A stretch of DNA of 7,783 bases from Chitinophagaceae bacterium (GCA_023251195.1 JAHEZG010000187.1:1-7783); one strand, 5' to 3'; positions 1-7,141 are shown, counted from the stretch's first letter. Numbers and translations: made by a program. The notes: generated by a model not told the origin, from the sequence alone.

Positions 1-80
1 CAGATAATAAAATGGTCATCTTCCTTCACCCTAAAAGCACAAATGGAGTTTTGATTGAATTGTGTCAGGAAATCAGATAG
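1..80 (+). CDS. mce: Methylmalonyl-CoA epimerase, C-terminal fragment (5' end outside window)
   Basis: Reading in the frame of positions 3-5 gives about 25 residues before a TAG stop at 78-80. They include FLHPKSTNGVLIEL, the signature C-terminal end of bacterial methylmalonyl-CoA epimerase, a VOC/glyoxalase-fold enzyme that interconverts (R)- and (S)-methylmalonyl-CoA between propionyl-CoA/succinyl-CoA and the B12-dependent mutase. The Glu in the LIEL motif (codon 57-59) is a metal ligand in the family. Only the tail is present, so the rest of the domain cannot be checked, but the motif is distinctive and followed at once by a stop, as in full-length homologues. It converges on trmB. A different VOC protein with the same ending is possible but less likely. 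Confidence 0.8.
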   Translation, partial: DNKMVIFLHPKSTNGVLIELCQEIR

Positions 81-84
81 AAGG

Positions 85-148
85 CTGATTGCGCAGATGG
101 TCATGAGCAATTATGATTTTATAAATCTGTGAGAATCTGCTAAATCAG
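85..148. repeat. Imperfect inverted repeat (14-nt arms, 12 matching) in the mce/trmB convergent gap
   Basis: Positions 85-98 (CTGATTGCGCAGAT) pair with 135-148 (ATCTGCTAAATCAG) in 12 of 14 positions. The two mismatches form a central internal loop, and the hairpin loop is 36 nt. It lies between two convergent genes (mce ends at 80, trmB ends at 173), where a bidirectional terminator or a REP-like intergenic hairpin would be expected. No T-run follows either arm, so it is not a classical intrinsic terminator. The complementarity is seen directly; the role is inference. Confidence 0.45.
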
Positions 149-160
149 TGTAATCAGCGT
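123..160. repeat. Degenerate tandem repeat of about 9-10 bp
   Basis: Four imperfect units follow one another: AAATCTGTG (123-131), AGAATCTGCT (132-141), AAATCAGTGT (142-151) and AATCAGCGT (152-160). Each has an AATC[TA]G core followed by a short TG/CG-type step. From memory, similar AATCTGTG/AATCAGCG strings are common in Bacteroidota intergenic regions, so this may be one copy of a genome-wide family. That part is inference. It overlaps the right arm of the hairpin at 85-148. Confidence 0.4.
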
Positions 161-172
161 TCCATTGTATTC

Positions 173-814
173 TCACAAGCCAAACTTCACATACTTTATT
201 GTCTTTCCAAGCTTGAGATGTTTGTCCTCGTAATAAGTTTTTGCTTCCAAAATCTTATCATACAACTCCCCCGAATAAATATCTGCAGAATGATAAATCA
301 ATTTCAATTTCAACTCTTCAATTATTTCAAGAGTGTATTCATACAACTCTGTTGAATCAGTTTTCAGGTGAATGATTCCCGTTGGTTTTAAAACTTCGCG
401 ATAGATGGAAATAAATTTCGGAGAAGTCAATCGCTTCTTCGCTTCATGCTTTGGTAAGTGTGGGTCGCTGAAGGTGAGCCAGATTTCGTTAACAGAATTT
501 GGCTCGAAGTATTCGGGCAAGTGGTCAATTTGTGCGCGCAGAAAACAAACATTTTTCAGGCCTTCTTCCAAAGCTGTTTTTGCTCCGCGCCAGATTCTTG
601 CGCCCTTAATGTCTATGCCGATAAAATTTCTTTCCGGATATAATCTTGCAAGCGCTAATGAATATTCTCCCTTGCCGCAACCTAATTCAAGTGTAACAGA
701 ATTTTTGTTTTGGAAAAAAACTTCATTCCATTTTCCCTTCATCGCCGTTGCCTTCTGAAAAACATTGGTGAATGTTTCCATCTCGGCAAAGTGTTTCAGT
801 TTGTTTTTCCCCAT
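173..814 (-). CDS. trmB: tRNA (guanine-N7-)-methyltransferase TrmB
   Basis: This 213-residue protein has the usual length and motif order of bacterial TrmB, the SAM-dependent enzyme that makes m7G at position 46 in the variable loop of tRNAs. Visible motifs are the SAM-binding ELGCGKG (43-49), GIDIKGARIWRGA (66-78), the RAQ/D segment near 93-97, the catalytic-region FSDPHLPK...KKRLTSPKF (115-134), LKTDS..LYEYT (150-161) and the C-terminal TYYE...G..I (193-206). The family's FPDPWPKK motif is altered: Ser replaces the first Pro, and Trp-Pro is replaced by His-Leu-Pro. Variation after the FPDP core is common in Bacteroidota, so activity is still likely. The start at 814 gives a normal N-terminus. 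It follows the amidohydrolase gene on the same strand after 38 bp, so co-transcription is likely. No hairpin plus T-run terminator was seen after it. Confidence 0.95.
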   Translation of the reverse strand: MGKNKLKHFAEMETFTNVFQKATAMKGKWNEVFFQNKNSVTLELGCGKGEYSLALARLYPERNFIGIDIKGARIWRGAKTALEEGLKNVCFLRAQIDHLPEYFEPNSVNEIWLTFSDPHLPKHEAKKRLTSPKFISIYREVLKPTGIIHLKTDSTELYEYTLEIIEELKLKLIYHSADIYSGELYDKILEAKTYYEDKHLKLGKTIKYVKFGL

Positions 815-852
815 GAGAAATTTTGTTCAGAAAAATAATTTGGAATAAGAAA

Positions 853-2154
853 TTACTTTATTCCATACTTCTCTTTATAAATCTCATACAAATCTTTTTG
901 CTTGTTGTCGAGATTTATTTCTCTGCCTTGTATGAATGCGTAAATAATGTTGTTGGTTTTCATGTCGAGAATATCACCGTCACTGACAATAATGTTTGCA
1001 TCTTTTCCTTCTGCTAAAGTTCCGGTCGTGTTATCAATGCCGAGAATGTGCGCGGCACTTGATGTGATATACATGAGTGCTTCTTCGGGAGTCATGCTTC
1101 CGTAAGCCACTGCTTCGCCTGCGAGAAACGGAAGATTGCGCTGCTGCCAGAAACCATCCATGCTCAAACAAAAATCAACACCTGCTTTTTTCAAAAGCGC
1201 AGGTGTCTTGTATGGCAAATCATAATCTTCATCTTCACTTGGCAACGATTGAATTCTTCCGAGGATGACGGACACATGATTTGCAACTAAAATATCTGTA
1301 CACTTCCACGATTCACTTCCACCCACAATGACACAATTCATGTTGTATGATTTTGCGAAGAGCACTGCGGCAGTAATTTCTTTCACACCATCAGCATGAA
1401 TAAATAATTTTTTCTTTCCGTCAAACAAACCGCGCATCGCTTCGAACTTCAGATTGGCAGTTTCATGTGTAACAGTTTGCGCATAAGCTTTTGCGTCATC
1501 AAAAAAGTTGCGGATGTTTTGAACTTCATCAGCGTAGTGTTCATTCACACCAATACTTCCGCCGTCTTCATTAAAATGATAAGAATAGAACGAAGGAAAA
1601 TTTAAATGAATGCCTTCGTCGGTTTTGTATTGCGCATCTTCCCAGTTCCATGCATCGAGTTGCACAACGGATGAAGCGCCGGAAATAATTCCGCCTTGAG
1701 GAACAACTTGCGCTAACAAAATTCCATTCGAACGGACAGTGGCAATCACTTTCGAGTCTGTGTTGTAAGCAATGATGCTACGAATGTTCGGATTAAAATC
1801 GCCGACTTCATAGGCATCGCGTGTGGCGCGGGCAGCTTCTATTTCATTCAGCCCGAGATTAGTGTTACATGCAATCAGTCCTGGATACACATGCTTACCA
1901 TAGATGTTGATGATTTTCGCATTTGATTTTTCTAATCGAATGGTTCGCGCATCAGCTACAAAAGTGATTTTGCCATTCTCAAAACCGATGGCAGAATTTT
2001 CAATCACCTCTCCGTTACCAAGGTGCGCAATGCCATTCATCAGAATGATTAGCGAATCCTGCTTTGGTGCAACAGGAATTGTTTGTGCGCTGCTCTTCGA
2101 CAAGCTCAGAGTGACAATTATGATGGGGAGAAGAAGAGAAAATATTTTTTTCAT
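853..2154 (-). CDS. Secreted amidohydrolase-superfamily protein with degenerate metal site
   Basis: The 433-residue product starts with a signal peptide (MKKIFSLLLPIIIVTLSLS, probable cleavage after SSAQ near 24), so it is exported, probably to the periplasm. The rest resembles imidazolonepropionase-like amidohydrolases: a beta-sandwich start (about 33-90), PGLIACNTNLG (91-101) at the usual PGxID.H.H site, FIHADG (251-256), LSMDG (330-334), RNLPFLAGEAVAYG (339-352), then MTPEEAL and GTLAEGKDANIIV (378-390), the standard C-terminal ending. The HxH metal ligands are replaced by N97-T-N99, and the later HG site reads GGSES (278-282). H253 and D333 remain. Related proteins with the same replacement seem to occur in other Bacteroidota (from memory), so this is probably a natural subfamily rather than decay. 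Whether it is a hydrolase with a reduced metal site or a non-catalytic protein cannot be told. The substrate is unknown. Confidence 0.85.
   Translation of the reverse strand: MKKIFSLLLPIIIVTLSLSKSSAQTIPVAPKQDSLIILMNGIAHLGNGEVIENSAIGFENGKITFVADARTIRLEKSNAKIINIYGKHVYPGLIACNTNLGLNEIEAARATRDAYEVGDFNPNIRSIIAYNTDSKVIATVRSNGILLAQVVPQGGIISGASSVVQLDAWNWEDAQYKTDEGIHLNFPSFYSYHFNEDGGSIGVNEHYADEVQNIRNFFDDAKAYAQTVTHETANLKFEAMRGLFDGKKKLFIHADGVKEITAAVLFAKSYNMNCVIVGGSESWKCTDILVANHVSVILGRIQSLPSEDEDYDLPYKTPALLKKAGVDFCLSMDGFWQQRNLPFLAGEAVAYGSMTPEEALMYITSSAAHILGIDNTTGTLAEGKDANIIVSDGDILDMKTNNIIYAFIQGREINLDNKQKDLYEIYKEKYGIK
2095..2114. repeat. Candidate dispersed repeat inside the signal-peptide coding region
   Basis: The + strand reads CTTCGACAAGCTCAGAGTGA, which closely resembles a dispersed intergenic sequence (CTTCGACAAGCTCAG plus a TGACA-like end) that I recall from many Bacteroidota and other genomes. 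Read on the minus strand it encodes TLSLSKSS, the end of the amidohydrolase signal peptide. Copy number cannot be tested from this window; no second copy was seen here. Confidence 0.4.
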
Positions 2155-2320
2155 TGCGCGTAAATGTAAATAAGCGAATTGAAGTTTCAGTTAGGTTGAT
2201 ATTGATAAAAAAGGGAATAATATATTTTTTTGATTCTTGTATTCCGGCTAATGCAAAGATTCGATAATTTTTTACTTTTAATTTTTCCCCTACATTCACT
2301 CCCCACAATTCCCAAAAACA

Positions 2321-4369
2321 ATGAATAAAATTTCTACACTTTTAATTGCAATTATTTTAATTGCTGTTAATGCAAAGGCGCAAACTTTTAACGATGACTT
2401 TGAATCTTATACCGCCGGAAGTCTGCTGGCTCAATCATCAACCACATGGGCAACCTGGGCCGGGCCCGGCGGCGGCGGTGCCGATGATGCACCGATATCA
2501 AATGCTTTAGCACACAGCGGAAGCAATTCGCTTTTCCTTTCATCAATTTTAGCCGGTGGCGGACCCGATGATATTGTTTTACCATTCGGGTCAGTATTCA
2601 GCAATGGGGCATTTGTGTTTGAATGCTGGTTGAATATTCAAACAGCTAAAGGAGCTTATTTTAATTATCAGGCAAGCACCACGCTTGGTCAGATTTGGTC
2701 AATGGATGTAACCTTTCAAACAAACGGCGATTTAAAATTTACAAACAGCGGAACCCTGTTGTTACAAACGACTTATCCGCAAGGGCAATGGTTCGATTTT
2801 AAAATGACCGCCAACCTTAACAACTCATCATGGGATATTTTAATTGATGGAAATGTTGTTGGCTCTTTTCAAAATCCGGTTTTTAATGTTGCAGCAATTG
2901 ACTTTTTTCCGCTATTGAATTCTTCATTTTATATTGATGATGTAAGCTTCAACTATACACCATACACACTTCCGAATCTGAATGCCGCCGCAATGAATTT
3001 ATCTATTCAAAACGGACTTACGGCTCAAAACAGATTTCCTACTATTAGCATCAGAAACCTTGGGATAGCAGCTATTAATTCGTTTGATCTTACAGCCAAT
3101 TACAATGGTTCATCATACACACAAAATTTTACCGGAGTTAATTATGCTTCAGGTTCAGTAAATACTCTTACACTTAATCAAACAATGACATTGGCTTCAG
3201 GAAACATTCAGGCAAATGTTATTGTGAGCAATGTAAATGGAAATGCCAATGATGATGATATAAATGACGATACTGCATTTACAATTGCAACAGCTGTAAC
3301 ACCTGCACCCGGCAAGGTGGTAGTTGGTGAAGAAGCGACAGGAACCTGGTGCCAGTGGTGTCCCCGCGGCGCTGTGTTCATGGATTTAATGACGCAAAAG
3401 TACGATGACTTTTATGCCGGTATTGCTATTCATAATAGCGATCCGATGACAGATTCGGCCTATGATGCCGCAATGGGCGATTACATTACGGGTTATCCAA
3501 GTGCGCTTGTTGATCGTGGTGCTACCATTGACCCATCGGATATTGAACAGGATTTTCTTACCCGAATTTTAGTTGCGCCAAAAGTTTTAATAACAAATGG
3601 AGCTACCTATAATTCATCAACAAGAGCATTAAAGGTTTCGATAAAATCTGATTGGCAAATGGGTGTGGTTGGAACCAACTATAAACTTGCATGTGTGCTA
3701 ACCGAAGACAGCCTTCATGGCACCACAAGCTCATGGGCACAATCAAATGCCTATGCTGGCAATGGAAACGGGCCAATGGGGGGATTTGAATTGCTAAGCA
3801 ATCCGGTTCCTGCATCTCAAATGAATTACAATCATGTGGCGCGGTTTATTTATCCGAACTGGGATGGAGCAGCTGCCTATGGAGCAACTGTTAATGCAAA
3901 TGATATTGTCATTGATAATTTCACTTTTGTTTTACCTGCAGGATGGGATGCCAATCAAATTCATATTATAAGCATGGTAATTTTCAACGACGGTTCAACC
4001 CATTACATTGACAATGCAGGAACAACCACAATTGCCCAAGCGGTAGCCAATGGATTTTTATCAGGAACCGATTTGGGTGGAATAGGTACAGTGAATGGAA
4101 TTACTTTTTTTGATCCTTCACAAGAAATTTCATTGTATCCAAACCCCTCAACCGATCAGGCATTTGTAAAATTAAATCTGCAATCGGCTGCTGATGTTAT
4201 TCTTTCTGTTTACAATGTTTCTGGTAGCCTTTTGCATTCAAAAAATTATGGAACAATGTCGGCCGGAAATATTCTTCCTATAAATACTTCAATGCTTGCA
4301 CAGGGAATTTATGTAATTGAAGTTTCATTGAACGGAAAAAAACAAATTCTGAAATTGGTGAAAGAATAA
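2321..4369 (+). CDS. Secreted modular protein: lectin-like, Ig-like, Omp28/thioredoxin-like, T9SS type A sorting domain
   Basis: This 682-residue protein has a signal peptide (1-20, MNKISTLLIAIILIAVNAKA, then QT). Residues 23-213 begin FNDDFESY and end FYIDDVSF, a pattern typical of concanavalin/LamG-like jelly rolls. Residues about 218-325 look like a CARDB/Ig-type domain (NLGIAAINSFDLTANYNG) ending in the acidic stretch NDDDINDD. Residues about 331-590 match the Omp28-related family: GEEATGTWCQWCPRG with C344 and C347 as a CxxC pair, then TGYPSALVDRG (390-400), where Y392-P393 sits like the thioredoxin cis-proline. Residues 602-682 (SLYPNPS ... YNVSG ... AQGIYVIEV ... ILKLVKE) form a T9SS type A sorting domain, so the protein should cross the outer membrane and be surface-attached or released. 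It is transcribed alone and ends in a strong terminator. The redox or binding role of the CxxC domain is inferred; the ligand is unknown. Confidence 0.9.
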   Translation: MNKISTLLIAIILIAVNAKAQTFNDDFESYTAGSLLAQSSTTWATWAGPGGGGADDAPISNALAHSGSNSLFLSSILAGGGPDDIVLPFGSVFSNGAFVFECWLNIQTAKGAYFNYQASTTLGQIWSMDVTFQTNGDLKFTNSGTLLLQTTYPQGQWFDFKMTANLNNSSWDILIDGNVVGSFQNPVFNVAAIDFFPLLNSSFYIDDVSFNYTPYTLPNLNAAAMNLSIQNGLTAQNRFPTISIRNLGIAAINSFDLTANYNGSSYTQNFTGVNYASGSVNTLTLNQTMTLASGNIQANVIVSNVNGNANDDDINDDTAFTIATAVTPAPGKVVVGEEATGTWCQWCPRGAVFMDLMTQKYDDFYAGIAIHNSDPMTDSAYDAAMGDYITGYPSALVDRGATIDPSDIEQDFLTRILVAPKVLITNGATYNSSTRALKVSIKSDWQMGVVGTNYKLACVLTEDSLHGTTSSWAQSNAYAGNGNGPMGGFELLSNPVPASQMNYNHVARFIYPNWDGAAAYGATVNANDIVIDNFTFVLPAGWDANQIHIISMVIFNDGSTHYIDNAGTTTIAQAVANGFLSGTDLGGIGTVNGITFFDPSQEISLYPNPSTDQAFVKLNLQSAADVILSVYNVSGSLLHSKNYGTMSAGNILPINTSMLAQGIYVIEVSLNGKKQILKLVKE

Positions 4370-4392
4370 AATTGGTCAATAGATACTTTAAC

Positions 4393-4428
4393 AGAGGCGA
4401 CTTCAAAACGAAGTCGCCTCTTTTTTTT
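4393..4428 (+). terminator. Strong intrinsic terminator after the T9SS protein gene
   Basis: A perfect 11-bp stem (GAGGCGACTTC at 4394-4404 with GAAGTCGCCTC at 4410-4420), extendable by one A-T pair, encloses an AAAAC loop and is followed by eight T residues (4421-4428). It lies 24 bp after the stop of the T9SS gene and upstream of the FkbH operon, so it separates the two transcription units. Confidence 0.95.
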
Positions 4429-4473
4429 GCCGGCATTATTTCTATTCTATTAAATCATTACAACATGCTTTTC

Positions 4474-4481
4474 TATTTTTG
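4474..4481 (+). promoter_or_regulatory. Candidate Bacteroidota -7 promoter box (TATTTTTG) for the FkbH operon
   Basis: TATTTTTG fits the Bacteroidota sigma-ABfr -7 consensus TAnnTTTG exactly. The -33 region is weak: TTA at 4450-4452, 21 bp upstream, instead of TTG. The box lies between the terminator and the ATG at 4490, with only 8 bp before the start codon, so a transcript from it would have almost no leader. The match is seen; use as a promoter is inference. Confidence 0.4.
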
Positions 4482-4489
4482 GCGCCCTC

Positions 4490-6226
4490 ATGAATCAGTT
4501 GCTGACATTTAATGAATTAAAAAAAAATCTAAAAAAAGATTTCAGCAATTTGCCTGTTATAAAAATTGCTTTGTTAGGCGATTCACCCACACAATTATTA
4601 AATCAGGCAATCAGGGGATATGCCTATTCAATGGGGTGGAATGCTGAATTGTGGGAAGCAGATTACGATCAGATTGAGCGGCAGATAATGGATCCGGATT
4701 CGGATTTTTATAAGCAGGCTCCTGATTTTGTTTTGCTGTTTCCAAGTGCTCAAAAACTCCGGTCAAAATTTTATCAGTCAGAAAAAGAAAAACAAAAATC
4801 ATTTTCAACTGATCAGGCAGCACACTGGCAAATGTTAATCAGCACCATTCAGCAACAATTGAAATCAAAAATTTTGTTGATGAATTTTGCACCATATGAC
4901 GATGGTGTGTTCGGAAGTTTTGCGTCGAAAACACCATTGAGTTTTACCAGACACCTTCGTGAATTAAATGTGGCGCTCGACCAATTATCATCAGAAATAA
5001 AAAACCTTTTTGTTATTGATATTAATTCGCTTCATGCCCGTTCGGGGAGCGAAGCGGCTTTTTCTTCAGCCGTTTATATTAACAGCGGCTTTATTTTTCA
5101 CCTCGATTTTTTGCCACGCGTGGCACTCGAAATTTGTCAGGTTATTGGAGCTGTAAAAGGGCAGATTCACAAATGTTTAATTCTTGATTTAGACAATACG
5201 CTGTGGGGCGGAATAGTTGGTGATGATGGATGGGAAAATCTGGAACTCGGCGATTTAGGAATCGGCAAAGCATTTACACAATTGCAGCAATGGGCCAAAC
5301 AATTAAAGCAACGCGGAATTGTTCTTTGCATTTGCAGCAAAAATGATGAAGCAATTGCAAAAGAAGTTTTTGAAAAACACCCTGATATGAAATTGCGGCT
5401 AAATGATATCGCTTTTTTTGTTGCCAATTGGGAAACCAAGGTTGAAAACATAAGATTCATACAGGGAGTGCTGAATATTGGTTTTGATTCAATGGTTTTT
5501 ATTGATGACAATCCATTTGAACGAAACATGGTTCGAGCCGGAATTCCGGAAGTGTGTGTGCCCGAATTGCCCGAAGACCCGGCTGAATATTTATCGTTTC
5601 TTGAATCGCTTCATTTATTTGAAACCGCCTCGTTATCTGACGAAGATGAAAACAGAACAAAACAATACCAGGAAGAAGCGAAGCGAACACACCTGCATGT
5701 TGCATTTGCGAATGAAGATGAATTTTTGAAAAGCCTGGAAATGAAAGCCAGCATCAATAATTTTTCAGGATATAATATTCCACGCATTGCGCAATTATCA
5801 CAGCGAAGCAATCAGTTTAATTTGCGCACCGTCAGATATTCTGAAAGTGAAATTGAACAAATAGGGATCGATAAATCCTGTACCGGACTTGCGTTTTCGT
5901 TGCAGGATAAATATGGCGACTATGGATTGATTAGTTTAATTATTTTGCGCCACAACAAAGAGCATTGTTTCATTGACACCTGGCTCATGAGCTGTCGGGT
6001 ATTAAAACGCGGAATGGAACAATTTGTATTAAACACAATCGTAAAAATTGCATTGGAAAAAGGCTTTGATAAAATTTATGGGGAATATCTGCCAACAGCA
6101 AAAAATGCCATGGTAAAAAACCACCTTGCTTCTATGGGATTTGAACTGCAACCCGATAACCAATGGGTATTGTTTGTTGAAAAATTTATTCCCCGAAAAA
6201 CTTTTGTGCTTCCCATAATCAACTGA
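4490..6226 (+). CDS. FkbH-like HAD-IIIC family protein (putative glyceryl-ACP synthase/phosphatase)
   Basis: This 578-residue protein has the three-part layout of FkbH-like proteins. Residues 1-220 form an SGNH-hydrolase-like N-terminal region with a GDS at 30-32. Residues 226-375 form a HAD domain with LDLDNTLWGG (nucleophile D233, acid/base D235), CSKND (S283), K317 in WETK and VFIDDNPFER (D339/D340). Residues 395-570 form a GNAT-like C-terminal region with NQFNLRT (441-447), DKYGDYGL (473-480) and DTWLMSCRVLKRGME (496-510). Characterised members such as FkbH of FK520 and OzmB-type enzymes take 1,3-bisphosphoglycerate, remove phosphate and load a glyceryl unit onto an ACP. All HAD catalytic residues are present, so it is probably active. 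The ACP two genes downstream is the natural partner. It is the first gene of a four-gene operon, and its start fits the family's N-terminus. The substrate in this organism is inferred, not shown. Confidence 0.9.
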   Translation: MNQLLTFNELKKNLKKDFSNLPVIKIALLGDSPTQLLNQAIRGYAYSMGWNAELWEADYDQIERQIMDPDSDFYKQAPDFVLLFPSAQKLRSKFYQSEKEKQKSFSTDQAAHWQMLISTIQQQLKSKILLMNFAPYDDGVFGSFASKTPLSFTRHLRELNVALDQLSSEIKNLFVIDINSLHARSGSEAAFSSAVYINSGFIFHLDFLPRVALEICQVIGAVKGQIHKCLILDLDNTLWGGIVGDDGWENLELGDLGIGKAFTQLQQWAKQLKQRGIVLCICSKNDEAIAKEVFEKHPDMKLRLNDIAFFVANWETKVENIRFIQGVLNIGFDSMVFIDDNPFERNMVRAGIPEVCVPELPEDPAEYLSFLESLHLFETASLSDEDENRTKQYQEEAKRTHLHVAFANEDEFLKSLEMKASINNFSGYNIPRIAQLSQRSNQFNLRTVRYSESEIEQIGIDKSCTGLAFSLQDKYGDYGLISLIILRHNKEHCFIDTWLMSCRVLKRGMEQFVLNTIVKIALEKGFDKIYGEYLPTAKNAMVKNHLASMGFELQPDNQWVLFVEKFIPRKTFVLPIIN

Positions 6227-6228
6227 AA

Positions 6229-7128
6229 ATGGAAAATTTATTTCAGCATATTTTAGATCGCATCACAGAGTTGAATCCGATGCACGGAAAAAAACTTAAA
6301 AAATCTGTTAAGTCACTCGGTCCGGATTATTTCAATAAGGCCGAAGAGTTTTATCAAAAATACAATCGAATATTATTCAGCAGCGGTAAAACCATTGAGT
6401 TTGGAATTGACTGTTACCTGCACATGTGTAACGACATGATGTTTGAACAACTTCGTTTCATGGAAACCGGAAAATATTCGAACACTTCTTTTGATGAAGT
6501 AAATAAAAATGTTTATGACAATCCTGCAGTAATGGAATATCACATGAATGGACTGCTGATGTCGGAAATGCTATGGCACCATCATTATAAAGTGTATTCA
6601 TTTTTTAAAGAAAACTTTAATCATCATTTACCATCAATAGCTCGGTACCTTGAAATTGGCGGTGGCCACGGGCTGTTTACTCAAGAAGCTGTAAACGATT
6701 TACCGAACGCAATTATTGATGTAGTTGATATCAGCAAAAGCTCTATTGAACTTTCAAAACAATTTGTAAGCGGCGGTTCGGTAAATTATTATTTAAAAGA
6801 TGTGTATGAATACAACCCCGAGGTAAAATATGATTTTATAGTTATGGGCGAAGTGCTTGAACATGTTGAGGATCCGGTTGCACTTTTAAAAAAACTGCAC
6901 AGCCTTTTAAATGAAAATGGAAAAGCATTTATAACCACACCAACTAACGCACCCACTATCGACCATGTTTATTTATTCCGAAACCGAAAAGATGTAGTTG
7001 ATATAATTGAAAAAGCCGGATTTGAAGTTTATGTTGAAAGCTGCATTTATGCCGAAGATCTACCACCCGAAACGGCTGAAGAAATGAAAATTACAATGAT
7101 GTATGCGGCATTTTTAAAAAAGAAATAA
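6229..7128 (+). CDS. Class I SAM-dependent methyltransferase
   Basis: The C-terminal half of this 299-residue protein is a Rossmann-fold methyltransferase of the Methyltransf_12/23 type: motif I LEIGGGHG (141-148), acidic D164-VV-D167 after the second strand, the post-motif VLEHVEDP (209-216) and NGKAFITTPTNAP (230-242), followed by a segment rich in aromatic and acidic residues up to MMYAAFLKKK. The first 135 residues are mostly helical by composition, rich in Met, His and aromatic residues (for example CYLHMCNDMMFEQLRFME and MLWHHHYKVYSFF), and resemble no domain I can name; they may bind the substrate or the ACP. The gene starts 2 bp after the FkbH-like gene, implying translational coupling. 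By analogy with FkbG in methoxymalonyl-ACP formation it could O-methylate an ACP-bound unit, but sequence alone does not separate O-, N- or C-methylation, nor a small-molecule from an ACP-bound acceptor. Confidence 0.85.
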   Translation: MENLFQHILDRITELNPMHGKKLKKSVKSLGPDYFNKAEEFYQKYNRILFSSGKTIEFGIDCYLHMCNDMMFEQLRFMETGKYSNTSFDEVNKNVYDNPAVMEYHMNGLLMSEMLWHHHYKVYSFFKENFNHHLPSIARYLEIGGGHGLFTQEAVNDLPNAIIDVVDISKSSIELSKQFVSGGSVNYYLKDVYEYNPEVKYDFIVMGEVLEHVEDPVALLKKLHSLLNENGKAFITTPTNAPTIDHVYLFRNRKDVVDIIEKAGFEVYVESCIYAEDLPPETAEEMKITMMYAAFLKKK

Positions 7129-7141
7129 AAAATTACTCACC

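Noticed and set aside
405..758. A 117-codon + strand reading frame antisense to trmB
   Set aside because: It lies wholly opposite a strongly conserved gene, has no recognisable domain and its composition looks like a shadow frame.
2196..2228. Possible promoter for the T9SS gene (TTG at 2196-2198, TATATTTT at 2221-2228)
   Set aside because: The -7 box lacks the final G, the region is A/T-rich enough to give such matches by chance, and the spacing of 22 bp is at the loose end of the range.
2254..2261. Minus-strand AATCTTTG as a -7 box for the amidohydrolase gene
   Set aside because: The first base differs from the consensus, no TTG is found at a suitable distance upstream, and the box is about 100 bp from the start codon.
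2015..2308. A 97-codon minus-strand reading frame overlapping the amidohydrolase start and the intergenic region
   Set aside because: It overlaps the signal peptide coding region of a well-supported gene in another frame, shows no domain, and contains the CHSELVEE-like peptide typical of spurious translation through a dispersed repeat.
2459..2470. GC-rich 12-bp palindrome GCCGGGCCCGGC in an otherwise AT-rich region
   Set aside because: It is inside the T9SS protein gene and encodes part of a Gly-rich loop (AGPGGGG). No repeat partner or regulatory context was seen.
4519..4537. A9 and A7 homopolymer runs near the start of the FkbH-like gene as a possible slippage switch
   Set aside because: They encode ordinary Lys/Asn codons in a short amphipathic stretch, the frame is intact, and such A-runs are common in AT-rich genomes. 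Nothing here shows length variation.
4490..5150. Reading the N-terminal GDS motif of the FkbH-like protein as an independent lipase or esterase
   Set aside because: The region is the usual SGNH-like N-terminal part of FkbH-type proteins and is fused in frame to the HAD domain. A GDS triplet alone does not establish hydrolase activity.
5167..5529. A 120-codon minus-strand reading frame antisense to the HAD domain of the FkbH-like gene
   Set aside because: It is rich in Ser, Pro and Cys as expected of the complement of conserved HAD codons, has no known motif and sits inside a clear gene.
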